Shown: positions 34,027-41,419, numbered from the stretch's first letter. The stretch: DNA of 41,419 nucleotides from Parachlamydiales bacterium (GCA_020051075.1 JAGVJP010000083.1:1-41419); one strand, 5' to 3'. A program made the numbers and translations. The notes: generated from the sequence alone by a model not told the origin.

Positions 34027-35253
34027 ATGGATACAGAATCTGATTCGATACGAGAGTCTGAAGAGAGCGCAACATCAGGTTTTTCTCAATTTAACCTCGA
34101 TCCTGCGATTATTAAAGGATTGAACCAAATTGACTATAAAGAGCCGACAGCGATACAAGCGCAGGCAATTCCACTCATTCTGGAAGGAAAAGACCTCATC
34201 GCCTTAGCCCATACGGGTTCAGGCAAAACGGCCGCTTGTGCGATTCCAATATGCCAGCGTGTCGATCCTTCCCGCCCGCAAGTGCAGGCGTTGATCATCG
34301 TGCCAACCAGAGAACTTGCCTTGCAATATGCCACCGACACCCAGAAAGTGGGACGGTTTAAAGGGGTAAAGACTTTTGCGATTTTAGGAGGCGAAGATGC
34401 CGCTATGCAGCAATCTAAGCTTAAACATGGGGTGCAAGTTCTTGTGGCTACCCCAGGCAGGCTGATAGACTTTATCTATAGCCGTCAAATCGATCTATCC
34501 CAAGTGGAAACGTTGATTTTAGATGAAGCTGATGAGATGTTGAGCATGGGATTTTATGATGATCTGGAATTCATCATCCAATGCCTCGTTCATGAACATC
34601 AAACGCTCCTGTTCTCGGCGACGATGCCTCCTCCGATACAGAAACTGGCTAAGTCTCATATGAATAATCCTCATGAGGTAAATTTAATCTTGGAGGTGCG
34701 GGACCCAGATAAAATCAAGCATTGCTTTGTTTACTGTGCGCCTCATGACAAAGAGAGCGAATTGATTAAACAGGTAGAACAGATGAACCCTGTCCAGGCG
34801 ATTGTTTTTTGTCAGTCGCGCCACCAAGTGGAGAAAGTTTGCCAGGTTCTGCAGAAGAAGTTCCCCGCAGTGGATTTCTTGCATGCGGGCATGTCGCAGG
34901 ATATTCGTACCATCGTCACGAGCAAATTTCGAAGCGGCAAAGTGCGCATCCTTGTTGCGACTGACGTGGTTGCACGAGGACTTGACTTCTCCAAAGTCAG
35001 CCATGTGTTCATCTTTCAGCTTCCTAAAGATCCTGATGTTTTCGTCCACCGCTCTGGAAGGACGGGCCGCTATGATAAAGAAGGCTTAGTCGTTTCATTT
35101 GTCACTTCGTACGATTTAGACCTTCTCCGTCCCATCATGAGCCATCTGAAACAAGAGCCCAATTGGCTTGGGGAACCCCCTTCGGAAGGCGGCCGACCGC
35201 ATAGACCTAGGTCAGGCTATTCCAGAAGACCGCCGCGTCAAAATCCCAAATAA
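34027..35253 (+). CDS. DEAD-box RNA helicase
   Basis: A 408-residue ATP-dependent RNA helicase of the RhlE/DeaD type. Motifs in order: Q motif (FSQFNLDPAI to PTAIQ), I AHTGSGKT, Ia PTRELA, Ib TPGRL, II DEAD, III SAT, IV IVFCQS, V VATDVVARGLDF and VI HRSGRTGR. The C-terminal tail is short and Arg/Pro-rich (RPHRPRSGYSRRPPRQNPK), likely RNA binding. AGGAG precedes the start. Such helicases act in ribosome assembly and mRNA decay. It lies eight bases after the HD phosphodiesterase and its stop is nine bases before element A7. Confidence 0.95.
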   Translation: MDTESDSIRESEESATSGFSQFNLDPAIIKGLNQIDYKEPTAIQAQAIPLILEGKDLIALAHTGSGKTAACAIPICQRVDPSRPQVQALIIVPTRELALQYATDTQKVGRFKGVKTFAILGGEDAAMQQSKLKHGVQVLVATPGRLIDFIYSRQIDLSQVETLILDEADEMLSMGFYDDLEFIIQCLVHEHQTLLFSATMPPPIQKLAKSHMNNPHEVNLILEVRDPDKIKHCFVYCAPHDKESELIKQVEQMNPVQAIVFCQSRHQVEKVCQVLQKKFPAVDFLHAGMSQDIRTIVTSKFRSGKVRILVATDVVARGLDFSKVSHVFIFQLPKDPDVFVHRSGRTGRYDKEGLVVSFVTSYDLDLLRPIMSHLKQEPNWLGEPPSEGGRPHRPRSGYSRRPPRQNPK

Positions 35254-35262
35254 GACGCCAAC

Positions 35263-35544
35263 ACAGGATAAGCAAAAAGGACAGAACAGGATAAGCAGGA
35301 TCGCTTCGCGGCAGGATAGGCAGGATATAAAAACAGGATAGGGAGGATGGGAAGGATAAAAAAAAAGATAATAATCATTTTCTCTTTAATCTCTAAAAAG
35401 AAGCTTACTGATCTTATCATGATTCTATTATCCTCCCTATCCTGTTTTTATATCCTGCCTATCCTGCCGCGAAGCGATCCTGCCTATCCTGTTTTTTTGT
35501 CTATTTTGCTTATCTTGGTTTTTGTTAATCCTGCATATCTTGTT
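35263..35544. repeat. family A palindromic element, copy A7
   Basis: Cores are CGCTTCGCGG on the left and CCGCGAAGCG on the right. The AT-rich centre with AAAAGATAATAATC and CTTACTGATCTTATC is shared with A2 and A4. The right tip ATCTTGTTA supplies the TAA stop of the leftward YkgJ-like gene. Confidence 0.9.
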
Positions 35545-35992
35545 AGTATTTAGTGATGGCATCTTCTTGGATGAACCGCTGGTTTTCGATGGTTTTAAGA
35601 GGAACGAGTGGGGCTTCCGGGCAGATTCCTTCACATCCTCGAGCGGCCTTTCGCCATTCTTCGGGGGATTCCAGCAGCTGCGGCCACCACGGAAACGTGC
35701 GGCACTGGGTTGGACGGACCGAATAAATGGTGCATTTCTTATCTTTCAAGAAGATGCAGTCATACGATTTAGGCATTTCAAGCAGGGAAAATCGTCCTTT
35801 GACCCGTCTGAGATAGAGGCGGGCAAAGTCGTCGATAGTGAGATTGAGAAAAGCAGCAATCTGTTCGATTTCTTCTTCGCTCACCCAAATATATCCGGGA
35901 GAGCCCGTGCAGCATTGACCGCAGCCTGTGCATTCGAAATGCAGCCCTTCGGCGTACCAAGGAGATGGGGGGAGGACGTTGAGTTTATTCAT
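35543..35992 (-). CDS. YkgJ-type cysteine-cluster protein
   Basis: A 149-residue protein with FECTGCGQCCTGSPG near residues 19-33 and later DCIFL, KKCTIYSVRPTQCRTFPWW and a C-terminal CEGICPEAP. This is the layout of the YkgJ/UPF0153 family, thought to bind zinc or an iron-sulfur cluster; its reaction is unknown. Its ATG overlaps the stop of a 38-codon membrane protein gene as ATGA, so the two are translationally coupled. The TAA stop is provided by the tip of repeat A7. Confidence 0.88.
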   Translation of the reverse strand: MNKLNVLPPSPWYAEGLHFECTGCGQCCTGSPGYIWVSEEEIEQIAAFLNLTIDDFARLYLRRVKGRFSLLEMPKSYDCIFLKDKKCTIYSVRPTQCRTFPWWPQLLESPEEWRKAARGCEGICPEAPLVPLKTIENQRFIQEDAITKY

Positions 35993-36105
35993 TCGTCGTT
36001 GTTATTTTTTCTGATTTGGCGGATCCCTGCAACAACAAATAAAATGAGGAAGATGATGCAGATGATCCCAACAACAGCAGCTTCAACAAATAAGGCTAGC
36101 AACAT
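35989..36105 (-). CDS. 38-residue single-span membrane protein
   Basis: The minus strand reads MLLALFVEAAVVGIIC, a hydrophobic stretch to FVVAG, and a charged tail IRQIRKNNNDE, then TGA. One membrane helix of about 24 residues with a cytoplasmic basic tail is evident. AGGA lies six bases before the ATG. Its TGA shares ATGA with the YkgJ-like start. The ribosome site, hydrophobic bias and coupled stop make this more than a chance frame. Function unknown; a membrane partner for the Cys-cluster protein is an inference. Confidence 0.7.
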   Translation of the reverse strand: MLLALFVEAAVVGIICIIFLILFVVAGIRQIRKNNNDE

Positions 36106-36199
36106 AACGATTCCTACTTTAAGTTGATAGTATTTTACAGAAATCTGACTTTCTGAGAACCTAATTAAACATTAGCTGATGAATTACGGAGATTGATCG

Positions 36200-37582
36200 A
36201 TGCAGAAACAGAGAGAACATTGGGGATCGCATTTAGGTTTCATCTTAGCTGCAGCAGGTTCTGCAATAGGGCTTGGCACGCTGTGGAAGTTTCCTTATGT
36301 CACTGGGCAGAATGGAGGAGGGATCTTCGTCTTCATCTACATCCTCTGCACGTTTGTGATTGGCATCCCCGTCTTCATCGCAGAGTTGATATTGGGGAGG
36401 AAAGCACAGCGCGGTGCCGTCGGCATCTTCGCAACACTGGGAGACAACTCCGCGGTTTGGAAGACTGCAGGCTGGCTTGGCGTTGCCGCCTCCTTTCTGA
36501 TTATGTCCTACTACAGCGTGTTGGCAGGATGGGGTTTGAATTACGTCTTCATGTCGCTGAGCCAGTTTTCAAAGGATATGACTCCGCAGGAGATCTCCAA
36601 TGTCTTCGATGTCCTCTCTTCCTCTGCTGACATCACCCTATTTTGGCATGTTGCCTTCACAGCACTCACAGCGGCCGTCGTCTATCAAGGGATACGTCAA
36701 GGGATTGAATACTGGAGCCGTTTCATGACGTTGAGCCTATTGGTGATTTTAGTGGGAATGTGCATCTATGCAACCACATTAGATGGATTCAGCCAAGGGG
36801 TGAGATTCATCTTCTATCCTGACTTCTCCCATTTTAAGCCTTCAGCTGCCATTGAGGCGTTAGGACTTTCTTTTTTTACACTTAGCTTAGGACAAGGGAT
36901 CATGTTGACGTATGGCAGCTACATGCGCCGCGGCGACGACATCCCGAGAACTGCTGTCATCATTGCAACGATGATCATTGTGATTTCTGCGCTGGCGGGT
37001 TTAATGATATTCCCTATTATCTTCACGTTTGGCTTTGCTCCAGAAGCAGGACCCGGCCTGGTTTTTAAAACATTGCCGGTGTTGTTTGCTAAACTCCCAG
37101 GCTCGCTCTTCATCTCGACGGCATTTTTCATTTTATTTGTCTTCACGGCGTTGACGTCGGCAGTCGCTTTGATCGAGGTGGTCGCTGCAAACTTCGTCGA
37201 TTTGTTCGGCTGGTCGCGGCATAAATCGGTTTTAGTCGTGGCGATAAGCTGTTCAATCTTTGGGATTCCCAGCGCTCTGTCGAAGACAGGGACGCTATTT
37301 GCCAACTGGCCGGAGATTTATGGTAAAACGTTTTTTCAAACTGTGGATGACATCGTTTCTCTTTGGCTTTTACCTATTGGCGGACTCATGGTCGCGATGT
37401 TCACTGGTTGGTTCCTCGACAAGCAGATTAGCCAAGAAGAATTTTACTCTGGGACGACGATGCGGTGGCTATGGAGGCCTTGGATGTTTTTTATCCGTTG
37501 GGTCAGCCCTGTAGCTATTCTTTTTATCATCCTTCAGCAAAGCGGCATCATCAATGTCGATGCCCTTGTGGGAACAGGATAG
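36200..37582 (+). CDS. sodium-dependent amino-acid transporter, NSS (SNF) family
   Basis: A 460-residue protein with about eleven membrane segments. The N-terminus HWGSHLGFILAAAGSAIGLG and TLWKFPYVTGQNGGGIF is the sodium- and substrate-binding TM1 signature (family consensus GLGNIWRFPY, here with Thr for Asn). TM6-TM8 blocks ALGLSFFTLSLGQGIMLTYG and FFILFVFTALTSAVALIEV match LeuT/MhsT-like transporters. It probably imports an amino acid from the host or medium; the substrate cannot be told. GGAG precedes the start. The last codon and the TAG stop fall within the left tip of repeat A8. Confidence 0.93.
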   Translation: MQKQREHWGSHLGFILAAAGSAIGLGTLWKFPYVTGQNGGGIFVFIYILCTFVIGIPVFIAELILGRKAQRGAVGIFATLGDNSAVWKTAGWLGVAASFLIMSYYSVLAGWGLNYVFMSLSQFSKDMTPQEISNVFDVLSSSADITLFWHVAFTALTAAVVYQGIRQGIEYWSRFMTLSLLVILVGMCIYATTLDGFSQGVRFIFYPDFSHFKPSAAIEALGLSFFTLSLGQGIMLTYGSYMRRGDDIPRTAVIIATMIIVISALAGLMIFPIIFTFGFAPEAGPGLVFKTLPVLFAKLPGSLFISTAFFILFVFTALTSAVALIEVVAANFVDLFGWSRHKSVLVVAISCSIFGIPSALSKTGTLFANWPEIYGKTFFQTVDDIVSLWLLPIGGLMVAMFTGWFLDKQISQEEFYSGTTMRWLWRPWMFFIRWVSPVAILFIILQQSGIINVDALVGTG

Positions 37583-37841
37583 GCAGGATAAACAAAAAAA
37601 CAGGATAGGCAGGATCGCTTCGCGGCAGGATGGGCAGGATAGGAAAGATAGGACGGGAAAAACAAATTTAGAATAAAAAATAAGATATTTAAATCTACCC
37701 TATTTTTTCATCATGATCATCCCTATCCTTCCTATCATGTTTTTTTATCCTGCCCATCCTGCCGCGAAGCGATCCTGCGTATCCTGTTTTTTTGTTTATC
37801 CTGCGTATCCTGTTTTTCTTGCCGTGAAGCGATCTTGTTTA
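37574..37841. repeat. family A palindromic element, copy A8
   Basis: It starts ACAGGATAGGCAGGATAAAC and carries CGCTTCGCGG left and CCGCGAAGCG right, plus a further GTGAAGCG core near the right end. The centre AGGACGGGAAAAACAAATTT is shared with A5. The left tip gives the TAG of the transporter and the right tip the TAA of groEL. Confidence 0.9.
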
Positions 37842-39437
37842 TCCAGCCTTCTCGTCTTCATCGGCATCCGTAATCAGTGCTTCGGACAACAGGACAATCC
37901 CCGCTGTTGAGGCAGCATAGGTCAATGCGTTTTTCACAACTTTAGCGGGATCGATCACACCAGCGGCAATCAGGTCCTCAACTTTTCCTGTACGAGCATT
38001 GAACCCGAAGTTCTTAGGTGATTTGAGCACTTCGTTTAAGATGATGCTGCCATCGAACCCGGTATTCGCAGCGATTTGCTTGATCGGGGCTTCACAGGCA
38101 TACTGGACGATTTTCGCTCCGATCGCTTCATCGCCGCTTAGTTTGAGTGCATCGATTGCTTTGCTTGCGTTGAGCAATGCCACGCCGCCGCCTGGGACAA
38201 TCCCTTCTTCTAGTGCTGCGCGAGTGGAATTGAGGCTGTCATCGAACATCTGCTTCTTCTGTTTCATCTCTGTCTCAGTGGCTGCACCAACACGGATGAC
38301 AGCGATGCCTCCGCTCAGCTTCGCACGACGCTCTTCGAGTTTTTCTTTGTCGTAGCTGCTCTTCGATAGGGCGATTTCCGCATCGATCTGCTTGATCCTC
38401 GCTTTAAGCTCTTCAGCAGAGCCATTCCCTCCAATGATCGTTGTATGATCTTTGGTGATGGTGACCTTGTCTGCTGAACCCAATGCTGCCGCTGAAATTT
38501 CTTTTAGAGTGATTCCAGCATCTTCAGAGACGATAGTCGCACCAGTCAAAATGGCAATATCCTGAAGCATCGCTTGACGGCGGTCTCCGAAACCTGGCGC
38601 TTTAACAGCAGCCACTTTAAGGGTTCCGCGGAGTTTATTCACCACGAGTGTCGATAAAGCATCTCCTTCAATATCTTCAGCGATGATTAACAGCTCTCTT
38701 CCAGAAGCTGCGACTGCCTGTAGGACGGGGAGGAGTTCATGGATGTTTGAGACTTTTTTGTCGATGAGAAGAATCTGTGCTTTGTTCATATCCACAGTCA
38801 TCTTTTCTAGGTTTGTGCAGAGATACGGGCTCACATAGCCGCGGTCAAATTTCATCCCTTGGACCAACTCAATTGTTGTCTCGGTAGTCTTACCTTCTTC
38901 GATGGTGATTGCGCCGGAATTGTTGACTTTCTCCATTGCTTCAGCAATGAGATCTCCAATTTCTCTGTTCCCTGATGCTGAGACAGTGGCGACGTTGCAG
39001 GTTTCCTGCTTTGTTTTCACGGTGATAGCTGTTCTTTCAATTTCTTTGACAACAATGTCAACAGCTTTGTCCATGCCTCTTTTTAACCCAATGGGGCTTG
39101 CGCCAGAGGAGATGTTTTTGACTCCCTGCTCGACAAGGGCGCGAATGAGCAGTGTTCCTGTCGTCGTTCCATCACCGCATATTTCTTTAATTTTTTGGAC
39201 CGCTTCTTTTGCCATCGATGCGCCCATATTCTCGTATTTGCATTCGAGTTCGATGTCGCGGATGATGCTGGCTCCATCGTTTGTGATGTTAGGGGCGCCC
39301 CATCCTTTTTCTAGACCAACATTCCGTCCTTGCGGTCCTAGGGTGAAAGCGACAACGTCGGCGAGCTTTTTAATGCCTTGTAGGAGACAATCGCGAGCCT
39401 CTTCTTCAAAAATAATGTCTTTAGGTGTTGTTGACAT
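37839..39437 (-). CDS. groEL: divergent GroEL (Hsp60) paralogue
   Basis: A 532-residue group I chaperonin. TLGPQGRNV, NDGASIIRDIELE, GDGTTTG, VPGGGVALL and GVIDPAKVVKNALTYAAS keep the fold. Differences: Asn53 replaces the ATP-contact Lys51 of E. coli GroEL, Gly follows the GDGTTT motif instead of Ala, and the Gly-Gly-Met C-terminal tail is absent (the end is DADEDEKAG). Asp398 and Asp495 equivalents are kept. There is no groES beside it. Chlamydiae carry three groEL genes, only one with groES, and this looks like one of the accessory paralogues. GAGGAG precedes the ATG. The stop is the edge of repeat A8. Confidence 0.93.
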   Translation of the reverse strand: MSTTPKDIIFEEEARDCLLQGIKKLADVVAFTLGPQGRNVGLEKGWGAPNITNDGASIIRDIELECKYENMGASMAKEAVQKIKEICGDGTTTGTLLIRALVEQGVKNISSGASPIGLKRGMDKAVDIVVKEIERTAITVKTKQETCNVATVSASGNREIGDLIAEAMEKVNNSGAITIEEGKTTETTIELVQGMKFDRGYVSPYLCTNLEKMTVDMNKAQILLIDKKVSNIHELLPVLQAVAASGRELLIIAEDIEGDALSTLVVNKLRGTLKVAAVKAPGFGDRRQAMLQDIAILTGATIVSEDAGITLKEISAAALGSADKVTITKDHTTIIGGNGSAEELKARIKQIDAEIALSKSSYDKEKLEERRAKLSGGIAVIRVGAATETEMKQKKQMFDDSLNSTRAALEEGIVPGGGVALLNASKAIDALKLSGDEAIGAKIVQYACEAPIKQIAANTGFDGSIILNEVLKSPKNFGFNARTGKVEDLIAAGVIDPAKVVKNALTYAASTAGIVLLSEALITDADEDEKAG

Positions 39438-39496
39438 AGATACTGCTCCTCATTAAAAAATTTGTTTATCTATCTTAGCGTAGCTTAAGAAGATCC

Positions 39497-39525
39497 ATAG
39501 TAGAGAAATGATTCGAATTTTGCAA
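39497..39525 (-). promoter_or_regulatory. promoter of the groEL paralogue
   Basis: On the minus strand TTGCAA, a 17-base spacer and TACTAT lie about 60 bases before the start codon. No CIRCE element (TTAGCACTC-N9-GAGTGCTAA) is present, so HrcA control is unlikely. Confidence 0.6.
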
Positions 39526-39557
39526 GAGGAAAAAATAATAATTTAGCACACGAGAGA

Positions 39558-39722
39558 CGAGATTGCCAGCTCGCCTTTCGTGCCCGATTGTCCCTTTTCG
39601 TGCCCGATTGTCGCTTTTCGTGCCCGTGCCCGAAATCCTGACTGAACGGGCCCAACTCGTTCACGAAAAGCGACAATCGGGCATGGGCACGGGCACGAAA
39701 AGGGACAATCGAGTGCGGGTGC
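39558..39722. repeat. type B inverted repeat, copy B2
   Basis: CGATTGTCCCTTTTCGTGCC, then CGATTGTCGCTTTTCGTG, face CACGAAAAGCGACAATCGGG, then CACGAAAAGGGACAATCG. The CGGGCA tandem unit and the GACAATCGGGCA junction are shared with B1. It sits between the VOC gene stop and the groEL promoter. Confidence 0.85.
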
Positions 39723-39728
39723 GGGTTG

Positions 39729-40169
39729 TTAATGTCCTCCGCAGCAGCCACCCTTTTCATGTTTGTGGTGATGGCTATGTCCTGCAGGCTCACTTGCGGG
39801 TAGATGTTCGACGATGTGGATGAAGTTCCCTTCACTGTCTTTAATCATCTGCATTCTGACGTGGCCTGGAACTTCGCAGACTTCACCGACTAGAGTGGCG
39901 CCTTTCTTTTCCATCTCTTTACTCGCCGCATCGACGTTTTGAACGGTGAATGTAAGAACAGCGTTGTGGCCAGGTTTAACAGGAGATTCTTCCTCGCGAT
40001 ATTGACCAATCCCTAGGCGGATGCCCCCATCTTTCCCTTCAAGTTCTGCCCAGCCCCATTCTTCATTCGATTCCACCAACTTCAGCCCTACAACTTCTGT
40101 GTAGAATTTAATCGCTTTTTTGAAGTCTTGAACAGGAATCCAAGCTAGACCCATTTGTTTTGCACTCAT
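39729..40169 (-). CDS. VOC (glyoxalase/dioxygenase-fold) protein with His/Cys tail
   Basis: A 146-residue single VOC domain protein: AWIPVQDFKKAIKFYTEVVG is the first beta-alpha-beta unit, AVLTFTVQNVDAASKEMEKK the second, and DSEGNFIHIVEH the closing strand with a metal-ligand-type His and Glu. The last 17 residues are GHSHHHKHEKGGCCGGH, a metal-binding tail not normal for the family. AAAGGAG precedes ATG 40169; an upstream in-frame start (40202) is weaker. The substrate is unknown; the tail suggests nickel, zinc or copper binding. It lies between the groEL paralogue and adk. Confidence 0.85.
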   Translation of the reverse strand: MSAKQMGLAWIPVQDFKKAIKFYTEVVGLKLVESNEEWGWAELEGKDGGIRLGIGQYREEESPVKPGHNAVLTFTVQNVDAASKEMEKKGATLVGEVCEVPGHVRMQMIKDSEGNFIHIVEHLPASEPAGHSHHHKHEKGGCCGGH

Positions 40170-40352
40170 TTGACTCTCCTTTACTAAATTTTTTCGTTGC
40201 ACGACTGAGACGATACCACTCAGAGAATTTTTTTACATCGAAAATTCCTAGACCAAACATCGCCTAGCCTAAAATTACTCATTTCGGTTATCGTTTTCCT
40301 TTTGAAATCATGCCCGCAATCTAACACCCTTATTTAGAAAAAGAGCAAGACC

Positions 40353-41024
40353 ATGCCGCATTCAACTTCTCACCCTTCGTATGTCATCATTTTACTCGGA
40401 CCGCCAGGCTGCGGAAAAGGGACGCAAGCGGAGCGTCTCGTCAAAGAGCACGCCCTTCCTCACATCTCTACAGGCAACCTCTTCCGTGAAAATATGAATT
40501 TAGGAACTCCCATCGGGGTAGAGGCTAGAAAATATATCGAAGCAGGCCAGCTTGTTCCTAATGAAGTGGTCTTGGCGATGCTCTTCAATAGGATTTCAGA
40601 AGGCGATTGCCAGAAAGGCTTCATGCTTGACGGCTTCCCCAGGACAATCGAGCAGGCGGACATCTTGGATAAGGTGCTTCCAAAAAGTCAACATAAGCTC
40701 GTTCTCTACTTTAATGTTCCCGACGAGACGATCGTCTTGCGTGCTGGAGGAAGGCTTCTGTGCCGAGACTGCGGGGCGATCTATCATCAGCAGTTTTCGC
40801 CTCCCAAGGTAGAAGGCGTCTGCGACCTCTGCGGAGGGGAAGTCTATCGCCGAACTGACGATGCTCCAGACGTCATTCGTCAACGGCTCAAGATCTATCA
40901 TGAGCAGACGCAGCCGCTTCATGACTATTACAAAACTCGTGGACTTCTACGTGAATTGGATGGCACCCAGTCCCCAGACGCTGTTTTTAACGAAATCCAA
41001 CGTTTAATAGGGAAGAAGGTATAA
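40353..41024 (+). CDS. adk: adenylate kinase
   Basis: Adk equilibrates ATP, AMP and ADP. The P-loop LLGPPGCGKGTQAERL lies at about residues 14-29, followed by HISTGNLFRENM, GFMLDGFPRTIEQA and RRTDDAPDVIRQRL. The LID domain contains CRDC and CDLC, a four-Cys zinc site typical of long Adk. The length is 223 residues. No strong ribosome site precedes ATG 40353. It converges on the next gene, with two bases between their stops. Confidence 0.95.
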   Translation: MPHSTSHPSYVIILLGPPGCGKGTQAERLVKEHALPHISTGNLFRENMNLGTPIGVEARKYIEAGQLVPNEVVLAMLFNRISEGDCQKGFMLDGFPRTIEQADILDKVLPKSQHKLVLYFNVPDETIVLRAGGRLLCRDCGAIYHQQFSPPKVEGVCDLCGGEVYRRTDDAPDVIRQRLKIYHEQTQPLHDYYKTRGLLRELDGTQSPDAVFNEIQRLIGKKV

Positions 41025-41026
41025 AA

Positions 41027-41419
41027 TCAAGAAAGCAGATGTTTGTTTTTTTCAATGTAGTTCTTGAGCATCTCTTTAGAAAAGATATACGCCTGCTTCA
41101 ACTCCTTCACAGTCCCAATATTCAGTCGTTCTAACTGCTTCTGCACTTGAGTCAGCCTATCGGCCTGCGCCATATCCCCTGCAGTATCAGCAGCAGCTCC
41201 ATCATCGTGCTGGGGGATTCCAAGATCATGGTAATCTTTATAAAACCAGATGGAGAGGCGGGTGAGTCCTTCAATGGCTGCGTCGCTATCTTTGAGGGAG
41301 GAGTCATAGAGGGTTGAGCAAGTAGTTTCAAGCGCGGCATACAAGCCCGTTGAAGGAAACTCTCCATTTCCCTGGCTTCCGATTGCATGAGTCAAGAGCT
41401 GGAGAAGCTTCTCTTTGAG
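41027..41419 (-). CDS. hypothetical protein, 5' end outside the window
   Basis: The frame is open to the window edge (LKEKLLQLLTHAIGS precedes), so at least 131 residues are seen and the start lies beyond. The visible part is soluble and mostly helical: ALETTCSTLYDSSLKDSDAA, then an Asp/Ala-rich linker (HDDGAAADTAGD) and a C-terminal helix ending KNYIEKNKHLLS. I do not recognise it. Confidence 0.6.
   Translation of the reverse strand, partial: LKEKLLQLLTHAIGSQGNGEFPSTGLYAALETTCSTLYDSSLKDSDAAIEGLTRLSIWFYKDYHDLGIPQHDDGAAADTAGDMAQADRLTQVQKQLERLNIGTVKELKQAYIFSKEMLKNYIEKNKHLLS

Noticed and set aside
35522..36127. Rightward 201-codon frame
   Set aside because: It is antisense to the YkgJ-like gene, which has the Cys motifs and coupled upstream frame; no ribosome site.
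38902..39456. Rightward 184-codon frame antisense to groEL
   Set aside because: A shadow of the conserved groEL frame; no independent support.
39438..39547. CIRCE heat-shock operator before groEL
   Set aside because: No TTAGCACTC-N9-GAGTGCTAA or close variant was found in the leader or promoter region.

Overview
The window reads as part of the chromosome of a member of the Chlamydiota, most likely one of the environmental, Parachlamydiales-type lineages; a Waddlia-like organism is my guess from memory, not a demonstrated identity. The main argument is gene order. From murF through mraY, murD, a LysM gene, ftsW, murG, murC, ftsQ, cutA, an rsbV-like STAS gene, miaA, a coiled-coil gene, rsfS, fabF and a Nudix gene, the order matches what I remember of the Chlamydia trachomatis murF-to-Nudix segment. 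A divergent GroEL paralogue without groES and many small lineage-specific membrane proteins fit the same picture.

Layout. (1) 1-2.2 kb: the 3' part of a collagen-like surface protein gene and two paralogous secreted beta-repeat proteins, closed by a strong terminator. (2) 2.5-5.7 kb: rsmI, tRNA-Cys(GCA), a fatty-acid desaturase and maf, followed by a 167-bp MITE-like palindrome. (3) 5.9-16 kb: the division and cell-wall cluster. (4) 16.3-25.9 kb: cutA, a lineage-type membrane protein, STAS, miaA, an FMN reductase, a coiled-coil protein, a HAD phosphatase, nadD, rsfS, fabF and Nudix. (5) 26-29.2 kb: five tandem paralogues of a small membrane protein with duplicated promoters and leaders. (6) 29.2-31.5 kb: a leftward galE-PAP2-lexA-like operon. 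(7) 31.8-41.4 kb: a PgpH-like HD phosphodiesterase, a DEAD-box helicase, a YkgJ-like protein with a newly read 38-residue membrane protein in front of it, an NSS transporter, a GroEL paralogue, a VOC protein with a metal-binding tail, adk and a partial gene.

The most unusual feature is a family of long imperfect palindromes (family A, about 230-390 bp, eight full-size copies plus degenerate ones). They are built from a 9-base unit CAGGATAGG around a CGCTTCGCGG core. They sit directly at gene ends, in five cases supply the neighbouring stop codon, and split the cell-wall cluster into two-gene blocks. Three further inverted-repeat types (B, C and the MITE) occur as well. The second unusual feature is the five-gene membrane-protein array. 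It carries three near-identical promoters, a leader stem-loop, and apparent fossils of the lexA 3' end between its copies.

Functionally, murF, mraY, murD, murG and murC provide the cytoplasmic and lipid-linked steps of peptidoglycan precursor synthesis. ftsW, the FtsQ-like protein and the LysM protein are the envelope and division partners. The MurC reading frame here lacks the Ddl domain that is fused to it in Chlamydia. All names rest on reading the translated sequence and on motif recognition; no database search was possible.
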